Shown piece by piece: positions 1 through 10,834 of a DNA stretch of 64,000 nt. The stretch spans positions 25,502,201 to 25,566,200 of the forward strand of contig OY821771.1 of the NCBI GenBank assembly GCA_963682175.1, read 5' to 3'. The notes beneath the pieces are model-generated. The model was not told where the DNA came from and did not search any database. It was given only the letters and a program-made list of their open reading frames with translations. The position numbers and the translations under genes are program-made. Every line of letters begins with the position of its first letter. The stretch's first letter is position 1. Source of the stretch: Triglochin maritima. Taxonomy: Eukaryota; Streptophyta; Magnoliopsida; Alismatales; Juncaginaceae.

Positions 1-160
1 TTTACAACCGACGTGGTAACTCGTACATTCATGTCGTATATTCAACGACTGACGTTGTACGCCTATACCACATCAGATTGTCAATATCTGACATAATCAA
101 GGCGACGTAATACATGTATTTTCCAGCAGTGATAACTCCCATAATATACCACCAACGTAT
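1..160. repeat. CACTA-like subterminal repeat remnant
   Basis: Diverged copies of a CCGACGTGGT word occur at about 8-17, 45-58 and 101-111, some in inverted form. The same word family is dense at 48,880-49,390. Arrays of short direct and inverted words are typical of the subterminal regions of CACTA (En/Spm) transposons. No CACTA terminus is visible because the window starts inside the repeat. The class assignment is an inference. Confidence 0.35.
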
Positions 161-1009
161 AGGAGACGGTGGTTGAAGAATATTTAAGTCACAAAGCAAC
201 TTAACAAGACACATGAACTCGCAAACCGCAAAGGTCGTGCTATGATTTTCTGATTCGGTGCTTGAGCGTGCCAAAGTGGATTCTTTGTTAGAAGACCACT
301 TGGCTTATAGGCTTTATCGTATTTATTTTGATGATTATTGAAAATCTAATCTTAATTCATGCACAATCAATCAATCTAGTGAAAAATATTCTATGCATAT
401 CATATATTACATGCATTGTGCATATCTTTATATTGTTATGTAGCAAAGACTTCGAGGATCAACCATTAAAGACTCAAGAAATGAAACCAAGCTTCAAGAA
501 GACATGTATTTTTCATTTACTGAGTCATAAGATTAATTATAAAGCTGGCACAATTGATAGGGTAGAATTCTGGGTCAATCGGACGACCAAAATATTGCTT
601 TAGTCGTCTGAATTCTTCAACAAAAAAACCAACTCTTGATTCACCAAGATTCAAATGACTAAACCCTAGCTCTAGTGGTCTGAACATGTTACCAGTAAAT
701 TCTGACTTGATCGGCCATGCTTCAGACGTCTCATTCCTTCATACAGTTGTCAGAACATTTTCTTTGAATTACCAAACATTTTCTTGATATATTTCAGACA
801 ACCAATTTGCCTAATTCATACTATGTTAGGACAAACATTTTTGGACGACTAATCATTCTTTCAGTCATTCGAACCTTGTTTTTTATTAGAGGTGCGTATA
901 CCAAATGTAGTCATTACCTTGTCAGTACTTTAAACTTTGTATAACGGCTATATCCAAATTTGTCTGATTATACACACCTTTATTTCGGACGTCTAGTGAA
1001 CAAACCTTT
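161..1009. other. AT-rich intergenic stretch, no gene recognised
   Basis: The longest open frame (328-603, plus) shows no recognisable domain and has the composition of chance translation. I see no conserved protein motif, RNA gene or bounded repeat here. Confidence 0.5.
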
Positions 1010-1500
1010 TCCAATGGATATGAAACTTTGAGGGCCTATAAATATGTATTCTTACACTCATTTAAGGAGCAATTATCATCCTTTCAAAAGATCTTTCATT
1101 AGTATTCAAGTGCTTCAACTCTAAGCCTTAAAGTTAAATCTTTTACTATCTACACCACCACTTAAAGTCTAAATCCCACACTTGTGTTTCTAGTTTTACA
1201 CCCAAGTTAGAGGGTTTTGTGACACCATTTCCATTATTTAAGAGTTGTATTACTTCGAAGGAAGACACCCTTTGGGTTGTAAGAGGAAGAATCGAGTTTG
1301 GCGAGATTGCTTGCTAACTTGCATTGTAAAAGGCTTCATCTCGGCTCGAACGGTGATCAGATTAGTGAGGACGTAAGCAGGGCTCGTGATGAGCTTGCAA
1401 GAGATGACTTCGACCCAATTGGGGTGTCGAACCTCAATAAAAATCTCAAGTCTACATTGTGGTTTGATTGTTCCCTCTACTTAGTTTCAAGATTAGATTA
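1010..1500 (+). repeat. Copia-type LTR fragment, plus orientation
   Basis: The stretch has a TATA-like box near 1036 (cctataaatatg). It ends in a segment (about 1410-1490) resembling, in opposite orientation, the start of the Copia LTRs at 45,031 and 57,999: a cttgcaagaga word, then ggggtgtcgaacctc, then cattgtggtttg. Neither border is sharp and no target duplication was found. Confidence 0.4.
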
Positions 1501-1519
1501 GTGGACAAAAGGAAATTTG

Positions 1520-1810
1520 AAAACCAACGAACGATCGGACGAGAGTGGAGGAACGGTTGAATGTTGAACCAAGAAGTTGTTGTCTATAAATGGTCGAACA
1601 AAAGCTAAGTTTGTCAATGATTGTGTACAAACTAGTTGCAGTTGAGTTTGGATGGTTTTCCAGCTAAGGTTTGGTTGATCTATTGACTTCCAAATAATTT
1701 GAGATTTATGTGTGACTTCTACATATAACCTGGAGTGAATGTGGGAGGATAACCAACTCATATACTCAAGTTTACAAGGGTTCTCGTAAACACGTCGTTA
1801 TTTTTCATCC
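1520..1810 (-). repeat. Copia-type LTR fragment, minus orientation
   Basis: The words gatctattgacttccaaat and tgtgtgacttctacat match the distal part of the Copia LTRs at 35,830-35,990, 46,130-46,260 and 59,110-59,230, in the same strand sense as those copies. It therefore lies head-to-head with the preceding plus-oriented fragment. It is diverged and lacks clear ends. Confidence 0.4.
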
Positions 1811-3419
1811 TTAACCTCCTAACAAGACTTTAAACCGCAAACTATCATCTAATCAATTCACATCCGACTCGACCCCAATGCTACTTTATTCTAGTTGTAG
1901 GCTTCACGCCTTAGCTCAATTTCGGTTCGTTTCCACCAAAATCAGAGCAAATAGAGAAAGAGTAGAGAAAATTTGGGAAAATTTAGAAGAATAGTAGAAA
2001 TTTTGTGTGGAGAAAATGAGAAGGTGAAAGGTTTATATAGAGAGTGTGTAGTTTACGGCCGTGCCAGTAACGGGTTGTGCCGTGCTGGCTCGGGTCGGCA
2101 CAACCGTTACCCAGGTCTACTACCCAAGCAAAAAAATCATTCTTTATTAATCTCTAACATGTCATTGAGTCATTCTTCGCGACATGGACGATGGTGGCAC
2201 GGTGCAATTTCTCCAAGGCCTTTCCGGTTTGGTTCTCCCATGCCTCGTCTTATTGGGCATTTGGGCAGTGGAAGAAAACAAAATATTTAATCGATCGTTG
2301 AATCCAAGATATAATGATAATATTATCTACTCTTATTTTTATGGGAGATCGAGGTTATTAAAAGGTAGCAACGAATTGACTTCGGCCCGCCAAAGTTTTG
2401 TCTTTTTGCATGTCTCATCTTCAGATATTCCCTCCCAGCCCGTACTTCTACGACAAATTGCATATTTCAACAAGTTGGGAACCTAAAACAAATCACAAGT
2501 CGGGATTAGTGATAAGAGTTCTGAAGTTGGTGGCTGGTAGACTTCCCAAACATCAGTTTAGTGCAAAGCTAATATCTTGTTGGTGCTGGCTCTACTTAAA
2601 AGACCAATGATAAATTGATTTTTTGTCTTCCAAAGTTTCGATCAAACCAGCAACCTTTATGAATTAAAGGAAACTATTATTGTCTCTCTCAATCTCGTTG
2701 TTCCTTGCATACCAAAATGAAATATATATAGTTGCTTGAAGCCTAGAAATGTGAAGGACACTTCTTTTTTTTGGGATAAATGAAATACCCTATTTTTGTT
2801 TAGCATGTCATGTTCACCCTTTCTTATTGTGACTTCCTTTTTCAACCAAAATTTCCACTACACCAAAACCGTAAGAGGTCATTGGTTTTTTTGTTGATTA
2901 ATGCTTCTTTTTCCCCTCTTTTCAATCGCTTGTCTTCGGTCCTTGTATTACTTCATTGTTCTTATGATCTTTGACAAAAGAATATAACCTAAATTTACGG
3001 AAAGTAACTTATCTCCAGTAGCAAATGATTTCGTTTGAGTGCTACGATCTGGGCAGAATAAAAAGGTGGAAATTATTAATATCCGAAAAAATAATTCATT
3101 TTAAGTCTCATAATACAAAACTACAAATACACGGAGGCCCTTTATACGGAACATTGTTCTACTAGGAATTGTCATTAATATCGATGGCAGAAATTATGAG
3201 TAAAATACTTGAGTAAATTCTCTGAAATATTAGTCTTGTTGAAAGAATCGTACACTGGGCTGAATAAACAGAAACCACAGGTGTTAAAATTTGCAACTAA
3301 CGGCGATCTTGATGAAGTGACATTCTATTGGTACTCCCATCGTAAATTTGAACCATTTTGTCATCTTTGGAAATCACTTTTCAACGATCTTCTTATTGGA
3401 TTCGCACAGCCAAAACATC
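1811..3419. other. Intergenic stretch upstream of the ERF gene
   Basis: No recognisable coding sequence. The open frames at 1973-2290, 2184-2486, 2398-2610, 2657-2845 and 3209-3424 have no identifiable domain. A TATA-like tttatatagag lies near 2030, but no gene follows it. A cactacaccaaaa word at 2859 looks like a CACTA terminus but has no partner. Confidence 0.45.
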
Positions 3420-3670
3420 TCTGACATCATTAGGCTGACATCAGCACGTTCCTTGTCTGACCTGGCCGCCACATTTATTGACTCACGTGGCCAACCACAA
3501 AATAACAACCAAAAGACATTAAACAAACCAAACACTAATCGGTAATAATCTTGTGGCCATGGGTCCCGCTCCCTCCCAAACCTACTCCTATTGCTAAATC
3601 CAGAGCCAATCAGATTACTTCACTTTCTTTTCCCAGATTCAAAGTCCGGTCTTCAGATTTGGGTATAAAA
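3420..3670 (+). promoter_or_regulatory. Proximal promoter of the ERF gene
   Basis: A TATA box (tataaaa) lies at 3664-3670. About 200 bp upstream are a GCC-box core (gccgcc, 3465-3470), a W-box core (ttgac, 3478-3482) and a G-box/ABRE-like cacgtgg (3484-3490), all within 26 bp. Known roles: GCC boxes bind ERFs, W boxes bind WRKYs and G boxes bind bHLH/bZIP factors. Regulation by these factors is inferred from motifs only. Confidence 0.55.
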
Positions 3671-3689
3671 AGATTGGGGTTCCGGATAA

Positions 3690-4364
3690 ATGTCTTCAAG
3701 ATTTAGTCCAAACTCAAGACTAACCAACTCACAGGAAAAACCCTTCAATTCCAAAATGAATTCCTTCTCACCGGACTCGAGTTCCTCCGCCGGTTCGTCG
3801 GAATACCTCCCCTTCGATGAGAACGATTCTGAAGACATGATGCTTTTCGAGGTGCTCTCGGAGGCAACCGCTAGCACCCAATTACCAAACATGGCAATTG
3901 GAGGTGCAGTGTCGGATGAAGGCAAAAAGATGGCCTACCGAGGCGTGAGGCGGAGGCCGTGGGGGAAATTCGCGGCCGAAATTAGAGACTCCACCAGAAA
4001 CGGCGTGCGGGTTTGGTTGGGGACTTTCGATACGGCTAAGGAGGCTGCAATGGCCTATGATCAAGCTGCCTTCTCAATGCGAGGGCAGACCGCGGTGCTC
4101 AATTTCCCAATTGAGCAAGTCAGGGAGTCACTTCGCGACTTCGGAAATGTTCACGATTGCGATAAGCACGCATCCCCTGCAATGGCATTGAAGAAAAGAC
4201 ACTCCATGAACCGGAAGTCGATGGGACGAAAGGCAAGGAAGTCGAAGAACTCAACCGAAGAGTCCCAATCAGACCCAGTGGTGAAGGTGGAGTTGGAGGA
4301 TTTGGGAGAGGAGTATCTTGAGGAGATTCTGAGATTATCCGAGCTTAATACCACAAAGTGGTAA
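3690..4364 (+). CDS. ERF1B: AP2/ERF transcription factor, group IX (ERF1B-like)
   Basis: Intronless ORF of 224 codons. A single AP2/ERF domain spans about residues 83-140 ([18 protein letters not shown]...VWLGTF...[11 protein letters not shown]). Its AAEIRD core marks the ERF rather than DREB type. Residues about 40-50 ([11 protein letters not shown]) match the acidic N-terminal motif of Arabidopsis ERF1B. Residues 166-185 hold a basic MALKKRHS...GRKARKSK nuclear-localisation-like stretch. Residues 199-213 ([15 protein letters not shown]) form the EDLL activation motif of group IX. Family role: nuclear, GCC-box-binding activators integrating ethylene and jasmonate defence signals. The TATA box lies only 20 bp before the first ATG, so transcription may start after it. 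Met23 (3756) would then be the true start, giving 202 residues. ERF1B versus close paralogues such as ERF15 cannot be settled without a phylogeny. Confidence 0.93.
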   Translation: MSSRFSPNSRLTNSQEKPFNSKMNSFSPDSSSSAGSSEYLPFDENDSEDMMLFEVLSEATASTQLPNMAIGGAVSDEGKKMAYRGVRRRPWGKFAAEIRDSTRNGVRVWLGTFDTAKEAAMAYDQAAFSMRGQTAVLNFPIEQVRESLRDFGNVHDCDKHASPAMALKKRHSMNRKSMGRKARKSKNSTEESQSDPVVKVELEDLGEEYLEEILRLSELNTTKW

Positions 4365-5017
4365 TCAAATGTTGAGTTTGTAACAAGGGACTGTAAATCT
4401 GTGTATTTTATTATTATTGAGTAAGTAGTACTTGAAATTTCTTTGAATGGCTCTGCTTTGCTCTGTTTTCGCTGTTTCCGTTGATTCAAAGGAAACACGT
4501 CCGAGGGGAAAGGGACGTATCTAATTGACTTGCCAAACCCAGTAGAAAACAATAGAAGGCTCTTTTCTGACGTCACGGCAAAAAATAATTTTTTTCTTCT
4601 ATATCTGGTTTTGGTTAGCTATAGTGGCGTCAAAAAAATGGCGATCAAACATAATTTTGGTGATCGCCAATTCTCAGCAAAATACAGAGAATACAAGATC
4701 TAGTGTAGGACAAACTTACAATGCAATGTGATCCTTTATTTCCCGCTCTCTATAATATATTCCTTGTCCTTACAAACAAGAGCTGCTGTGGTTTGTAATC
4801 GATGTTACTACGGAGGAGTGTATACGTGAGAAAGTTAAGGAATTCAAGTTTTAGCTTTCTTGACAACATACACAAGCAAAGCCTGAAACCCCTCGCAGGG
4901 TAGGGAGCTGGTGGATTAGCTGGGAGGTGTGGGTACTTCGTAGAGATACTAAATCTTACATTTTGTATACATAAGGAAACATCTCTGGGGTGAAATGGAA
5001 ACAAAAAATATAAATAC
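4365..5017. other. 3' flank of the ERF gene, no further gene
   Basis: Contains the presumed 3' UTR and AT-rich flank. No clear AATAAA signal was seen. A perfect 9-bp inverted repeat (tggcgatca at 4639-4647, tgatcgcca at 4661-4669) could form a small hairpin. No domain was recognised in the antisense open frames. Confidence 0.5.
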
Positions 5018-5285
5018 TGAATTTGTGCGAGTATGGAAGATGCTTGTATTATTATTATTATGATTTGATTTCTTACAATTGTGCGAATATATAGTATACA
5101 AGATAAATTGGTTGGAATAGGTTCGTTTGGGACTTCCCATACTTGGGCGAGCGTGGGTCTTCAATTTGTTTCAATGTATGCTTGATCTTGATGGATGAAG
5201 TTGAGGAAGGGATTGCCTTGATTAGCATAACGACTATGATGAAATCCTCTCAGCCGATTTGGGTTGGTTTGCTATATTTTCAACA
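5018..5285 (-). repeat. 3' LTR of the Copia element
   Basis: Begins tgaatttgtgcg and ends attttcaaca on the plus strand, so it reads TG...CA on the minus strand. It is highly similar to 8941-9216; the copies differ at scattered substitutions and small indels. A polypurine tract adjoins its inner border. Confidence 0.9.
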
Positions 5286-6722
5286 CGTCCCCTCAAGTTG
5301 AGTCCGGAAAAGATTAAACGATCCCAACTTGAGTAGAATTTGTTGAAACTGTTTGTGGTCCAACACTTTGCTGAAAATGTCGGCAAGTTGTTCTTTGCTT
5401 GGAATGTAAGGAACTTCTATCTCTTTTAATTGGATCTTCTCACGGATGAAGTGACAATCAACCTCGATATGTTTAGTCATTTCGTAGAAGACTGGATTGG
5501 ATGCTATGTGGCGAGAGGCGTTGTCACAAAACATTTGCATTGATTTTGTGTATGGTTGCTTCATGTCTTTAAGCAGTTTCTTAAATCATATGAGCTCACT
5601 TGTAGTTGAGGTCATGACACGGTATTCAGCTTCGACGCTTGATCTAGCCACAACATTTTGTTTTTTGCTCCTCCAGGTTACAAGGCTGCCTTCTACGAAT
5701 GTGCAGAAGCTTGTGGTGGACTTTCGATCATGACTTCCGGCCCAATCTGCATTCGAGTAACCAAGTACGGTATTAGAATTATTTCATTTCATCCATAGTC
5801 CTTGCCCTGGGGTTTTCTTGAGATAGCAAATAATCCGATCAATTACAATTAAGTGATCTGTGTGGAGCAAGCATGAATTAACTAACGGTACTTACAGCGT
5901 AAGTGATATCTAGCCTAGTAACAGTGAGATAAATGAGTTTCCCAACTAGTCTTTCAAATTGACCAATATCATTAACCGGTTCACATTCTGTTGCACCAAC
6001 CTTGCGATTTGTCTCAATAGGGGTGTTGGCCGGTTTGGATCCTAATTTACCGGTTTCATGTAGTAAGTCAAGAATATATTTTCTTTGAGATAAAAACAAC
6101 TCCTTTTTTGAATAAGCAAATTCTATTCCTAGAAAGTATTTTAAGAAACCAAGATCTTTTATGTCAAAATTTGATTTTAGGTACCTTTTAACCAGAGTTA
6201 TTTTGCTATCACAATCTCCTATGATGATAATGTCATCAACATAGACTAAGACTATAGTAGTAATGTTATTATGGTGTTTAATAAACATAGAAGCATCTGC
6301 GGAGCTTTTAGAAAAACCATAAGAAATAAGAGATAAGCTTAGCTTGGCATACCATTCGTGAGGTGATTGTTTCAATCCGTAGATTGATATGTGTAATTTA
6401 CACACTTGATTTGGAGCTGATTGATGCCTAGAGGAGGTGTCATATAGACTTCTTCTTCAAGGTTACCTTGGAGGAAAGCGTTTTTACATCCGTTTTGAAA
6501 GAGGTTTCATCCTTTATTCACGACTATAGATAGGAGAACACGATCTGTGTTCATCTTAGCTACATGAGTGAAGGTTTCTAGGTAGTCTAGCCCATAAGTT
6601 TGAGTATAGATTTTCACTACAAGATGAGCCTTATATCTCTCTATAGTTTCATTACTATTATATTTAATTTTATAAATCCATTTGTTTCGGAAATGACGGC
6701 TTTTTTCTTTCGAAAACACCAT
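5286..6722 (-). pseudogene. Copia reverse transcriptase-RNase H, broken
   Basis: The minus strand encodes, in order: the RT start (NKWIYKIKYNSNETIERYKA, from about 6680), the central RT (ISIYGLKQSPHEWYAKL and the catalytic LVYVDD, near 6240), then RNase H with NADWAGS, TWRSKKQNVVA and SVEAEYR segments (5565-5800). It ends in the C-terminal EQLADIFSKVLDHKQF (near 5350). The domains are Ty1/Copia type. Stops and frameshifts separate the pieces, so no functional polyprotein is expected. Confidence 0.88.
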
Positions 6723-7377
6723 TTTGTTTGGGAGTATTGATGCAAGTGGATTGATGAAAAATTTCTTTTTGTTTCAAGAAGTTTTGAAAATTGTGACAAG
6801 TGCATTCAGAACCATTATCCGATCTAAGAAATTTAATTTTGAAATCATACATATTTTCCACAAAAGTAACAAATTCACAAAAACTTTAAATGCATCAGAT
6901 TTGGATTTAAGTAGATAAAGTCACATGGTATGAGAAAAATCATTGATTAAAGTAATAAAATAGTTGAACCCATTGTAGGATTTGGTGGGAGCCCGTCCCC
7001 AAATGTCGGAGTAGATCAACTCGAGAGGGCTTCCTGTTTTGCTAGAAGATAAGTGAAAAGGTAATCTACTTTGTTTCAAAAACTACAAACATCACACATT
7101 ATTTCAGAATTAATAACGAAAATAAAGTTTTTAAAACTAAATGAGATGGGTGTCCCATTCGCCTATGCCAAAGTTCATGTTGGGATCCATTTTCAACATG
7201 TAAAGCCTTGTTATTTGAGTCTAGAACATATAATCCATTGGTGAGAGATCCTCTACCAATCATCTTCCCTGTGATACGATTCTGAAAAATCACATCGAAT
7301 GGGGTAAAAATAACATTACAATTCAATTTTTTTAATTTTAGCCACGGATAGTAAATTAGAATCGCAAGAAGGCACAT
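6670..7377 (-). pseudogene. Copia integrase, mostly deleted
   Basis: 7099-7377 holds the pre-integrase zinc-binding part (ELWHRRMGHPSHLVL). 6670-6861 holds the core fragment with LRSDNGSEC (second catalytic Asp) and NTPKQNGVFERK (catalytic Glu region). Directly after FERKK the sequence runs into the start of RT, so the integrase C-terminus and the linker normally found between the two are missing. This is an internal deletion of several hundred bases. Confidence 0.85.
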
Positions 7378-7423
7378 ACAGAATATTTTTATCCATTTAA
7401 TTTAATAATTTCACGTCACCTAT

Positions 7424-8823
7424 TCATTTTATTTGTACTTGCTTCCCACTAGCAACAATTACAAATTTATTAAGAAGTTCTAAATTATGCTTAATATTAG
7501 TTAATAAAGTCGAGTTTCCAGTCATATGGTCAGTGACACCCGAGTCAATAATCCATTGTTGATTACATGATTTATTCCCAGAAAACAAAGCAATGTAAAT
7601 TTCCAAAGATTTTACCATTCTTGCATAATTACCTGACGGTTGAGGGGAGCTCTGCAAAATTCTATTTAAGTGGGCTACTAATTGATTGAATTGAGTTGGG
7701 TCCGCACTTGGTCCAGATACACCACCTCTTGAGAAGTTCGCTCGACCAGAGAAGTTGGTTTCTTGGGTTATGTATTCGGGTGGGGCAGACGAATTCGAAT
7801 CTCCCTTGGTATAAAGACATCTGGATCCACCTCCTTTGTTGCCATATCCGGTTTTCTGCAAGAAAGAGTTAGGGTTAGGGTTTCTCTTGTCGGGTGGTCG
7901 TCGCCTGCTAAGCTTGGGTGTGCGTTGTTGCAGCCGCTGAAGCCTGAGGATCCCGTGTTGCCTCTCCCGTCCTTGCCTCTCCTATCACCATCCTTCAATG
8001 GCCGGAGGTGAGGATAGAGGAACCAGCAATTGTTCTTGCTGTGTCTAGTTTTCTTGCAATTTTCTCATTGTTCATCCTTCTGATTCCCGTATCTTTTCTT
8101 ATTGTTGCGGTTTTAGTTTTTGTTTCGATTTTGAATTTTCCCAACAAGGAATGCATGGTTTTATCCTTTGATTTGAGTGTTGGTTTGCCCTTGCTGATGA
8201 GTTGTGGTTCTTCGTTGAGTTTCCTCGTGTTGAATTATGGTGGTGATCGTAGCGAGTGGTGGAAGTTTTGGTGCCAGGAGCACTTGACTCCGTATTGCTT
8301 CATAGCTTGCATCAAGACCTACCAAAAATTGGTAGATCTTGTCTTGTTCCATCCATTGCTAGATAATTTTAGCGTCGGTAGTTGGGGGCTCGTATACTCT
8401 CAACTCATCCCATGCCTTTCTAAGAGTACCGAGGTACTCGGTGATACTTCTTGAGTTTTGACGGGTTTGCGATATCTCCTGCTTGAGTTTGAAGACGTGT
8501 GCGAAGTTGTGTGCCTTCCCGAAGTGTTCATGGATAGCATCCCATAGGTCCTTTGCACTATCTTTGTATAAGAAAATTTCACTGATGCTTGGTTGCATGG
8601 ATGCGAAGATCCATGACATAACCAAGTGATCCATGGTTTGCCATTCTTCTTGCTTGCTTTCGGGTTTTGTGGTCCTCCCATTGATGTGGCCGACTCTCCC
8701 TCGGCCACTGAGGGAAACTGTGACTGCCCGAGCCCACGATAAATAATTTGTGTTGTTCAGGAGTGTTGTAACAAGGCGTGATGAGGCATTTGCTTCTGGA
8801 TGATTTCCAGTGCCATTTGACAT
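7424..8823 (-). pseudogene. Copia gag-protease, broken
   Basis: A start codon at 8823-8821 opens MSNGTGNHPEANASS, followed by a Copia gag domain (NNTNYLSWARAVTVSL; DLWDAIHEHFGKAHN; SITEYLGTLRKAWDEL). It continues at 8352 with KIYQFLVGLDASYEAIRSQV. The protease active site QWIIDSGVTDHMTG lies near 7550. The stretch between (about 7870-8160) is degraded and holds two units of a telomere-like ttaggg word, too short to mean anything. Frames shift at about 8355 and 7865. Confidence 0.85.
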
Positions 8824-8924
8824 TTTTTTTAGGATTTGGATGTTGGCTATGTTGGCCTTCAACCCCCTTGATAAGGTGAAGACCGGTGATGAACTCCGGG
8901 GAGATTCTGAGGTCGTGGGACCAG

Positions 8925-9216
8925 AGCTCTGATACCATATTGAATTTGTACGAGTATGGAAGATGTTTGTATTATTATTATGATTTGATTTCTTACAATT
9001 GTGTGAATATGTATTATACAAGATAAATTGGTTGGAATAGGTCCGTTGGGGACTTCCCATACTTGGGTGAGCGTGAGTCTTCAATTTGTTTCCATGTATG
9101 CTTGATCTTCATGGATGAAGTTGAGGAAGAGATTGCCGTGATTAGCATAACGGCTATGATGAGATCCTCTCAGCCGATTTGGGTTGGTTTTCTATATTTT
9201 CAATATATTTTCAACA
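8925..9216 (-). repeat. 5' LTR of the Copia element with primer site
   Basis: The LTR spans 8941-9216. Just inside it, plus-strand gctctgataccata reads TGGTATCAGAGC on the minus strand, the classic primer site complementary to the initiator-Met tRNA 3' end. The outer end carries an extra tatattttcaa unit (about 11 bp) compared with the other LTR. Confidence 0.88.
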
Positions 9217-9417
9217 AAAAAAATCTTCAACCTGTTTAAATATTTTGGAAAGGAGAAAAATGACAGGCTGGGGGCTGTGTAATGTATATACAAATAAAAG
9301 TGTTGATATTATTACCCTACAATTTTATGTTATAAAATATCTCGAAGTAAATTATAAATAACCAAATGAAGTTGAGATGATTTCCAATTTTGACTTTCAA
9401 CTACCGGTCACCAAACT

Positions 9418-9453
<36 letters not shown>

Positions 9454-10362
9454 AGGCCTTGATGTTGTTTTGGTCTATTCGACTCCTGTGAACTTGTAAG
9501 TTGTAACCGACGCATGTTTTTTGATGATTCTGCTCCCAAACCCATAATCTAAGGTCATCTTTTAAAGTATAAAGGAAATATCGCATATGTGATAAGTTCA
9601 AAGCAACGATTCGGTCCAACTCCAGTTTTGAGGTTTCCCTGATTCATGTTCTAATTCAGTTTTAATTGATATTTTAGTTATATTTTTTTGCTTTTTATGT
9701 ATTCTTATGTTTGTCATACCAAATTAACTTTAAACTTGTCATGATATAATTGTTAATAATCCTGAATCAAAATTTTAAAATTTATAACAATAAATTAATA
9801 TTAAGTAATAGTTATTTTATTAAAAATCAAAATATCAATAAAATATAAATTCAGTTAAGTTTTGAACGAGTGTACACCCCTACTTGGAATAATAGAGAAA
9901 ATAAAAATTAAATAAAAAGAATCGTTGCTTTGAACTTCGTTATAACAAACCAGTTCTGTATCCTAATCCTTCAAAAGATCTTGTTTTTTTTGTGGGATCG
10001 ATAACTTAGTGTAAAGGAGGTGACTAGACTAATCCGAGTAAAAATGATGCTAATGGGTAATTAAAACATAAATAGAGCTATGAGCAAGCCCCAAACGTGA
10101 CTACCGATGAATACAAGTTCGTTGCACCTTACAACCTAGTTTTATCCTTGAGTCGCCTCTAGAGTTCCACTATTCGAACTTGTTAATAGGCCAAGATCAG
10201 GTATTCCAATTCTGACTCTCTCCATTACGCTCGACAAGCTTGACTTCCCTCTAACAACTTCCGTTGAGGTGGCCCAACCACCAAAGTCAAGAACAATCTT
10301 CAAGACGGGTGGATTTGTTGATGAATCAACATTCTGACTTGAGCACTTGAATGAAGATTGAA
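9217..10362. other. Intergenic, AT-rich, with homopolymer and inverted repeat
   Basis: No gene recognised. Contains a 34-base poly-C run (9419-9452) and an AT-rich segment bounded by a perfect 19-bp inverted repeat (9594-9612 and 9919-9937). The remainder to 10,362 shows no recognisable motif. Confidence 0.5.
9419..9452. repeat. Poly-C/poly-G homopolymer, 34 bases
   Basis: An uninterrupted run of 34 C, read directly from the sequence. Such length is rare in plant DNA. It may be partly a sequencing or gap-closing artefact. Confidence 0.9.
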
Positions 10363-10814
10363 TAATACAGAATCAGCAACGACAATATTCACGACAAGAA
10401 CCATGCATGAATCTGAACCGACACCATCGACACGTCGATCGTCGCGATTCAAAACTAAACCATCACGTTATTTGTCATAAAATATTTTTACGTCACATGG
10501 ATAATGTCTTGTGTTTAATGTTATGTGTTTATGTCTAAATATGTGTTGTAGTTTGTATGGTATTGGGAAAAACATGAATGAGCCCAATATGCATAGGGGT
10601 GTAGATAAGTATGGATGTAAAAAAAACATTGTGGGTAGTTATCAAAGCAATTTTCTTTTGGTTTGTACAAAGAAATTGAATTTTCTTTTGGGTTTTCTTC
10701 TCCAACGCCAGAAAACAGAGATCCATCAGATATTTTGCCGTTGGGTTAGTGATTTGAAAATTTCGTAAACTATTGAATTGTAGGAAGGAAATTGTGTCAC
10801 TTGGTACCAGAGCC
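10363..10814 (+). repeat. 5' LTR and primer site of the outer Gypsy element
   Basis: LTR 10,363-10,799 is collinear with 26,613-27,043. Its first dinucleotide is TA instead of TG, consistent with a G-to-A change. The primer site follows after two bases. Confidence 0.85.
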
Positions 10815-10834
10815 TAGATCTGTCTACAAACCGC

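Larger units (their letters stand above)
5018..9216 (-). mobile_element. Ty1/Copia LTR retrotransposon, decayed, minus strand
   Basis: Two LTRs of about 270 bp (5018-5285 and 8941-9216) flank internal sequence with Copia gene order on the minus strand: gag, protease, integrase, reverse transcriptase, RNase H. The initiator-Met-tRNA primer site lies directly inside the right LTR, and a polypurine tract (ttgaggggacg on the minus strand, plus 5286-5296) lies inside the left LTR. Frames are broken throughout. At 4.2 kb it is short because most of the integrase is deleted. No convincing 5-bp target duplication is seen (aatac against aaaaa). Confidence 0.92.

Noticed and set aside
328..603. 91-codon open frame
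   Set aside because: No domain, AT-driven composition, no supporting promoter or splice context.
2859..2871. cactacaccaaaa, like a CACTA terminus
   Set aside because: No second terminus, subterminal array or 3-bp duplication around it.
3653..3925. 90-codon frame antisense to the ERF start
   Set aside because: Shadow of the ERF coding region.
4151..4576. 141-codon frame antisense to the ERF gene
   Set aside because: It overlaps the conserved ERF coding strand and has no recognisable domain.
7866..7882. Telomere-like ttagggttagggttt
   Set aside because: Only two units, inside decayed Copia gag; too short for an interstitial telomere.
8008..8454. 148-codon plus-strand frame with membrane-like segments
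   Set aside because: It is the antisense of Copia gag; the hydrophobic look comes from the reverse complement.
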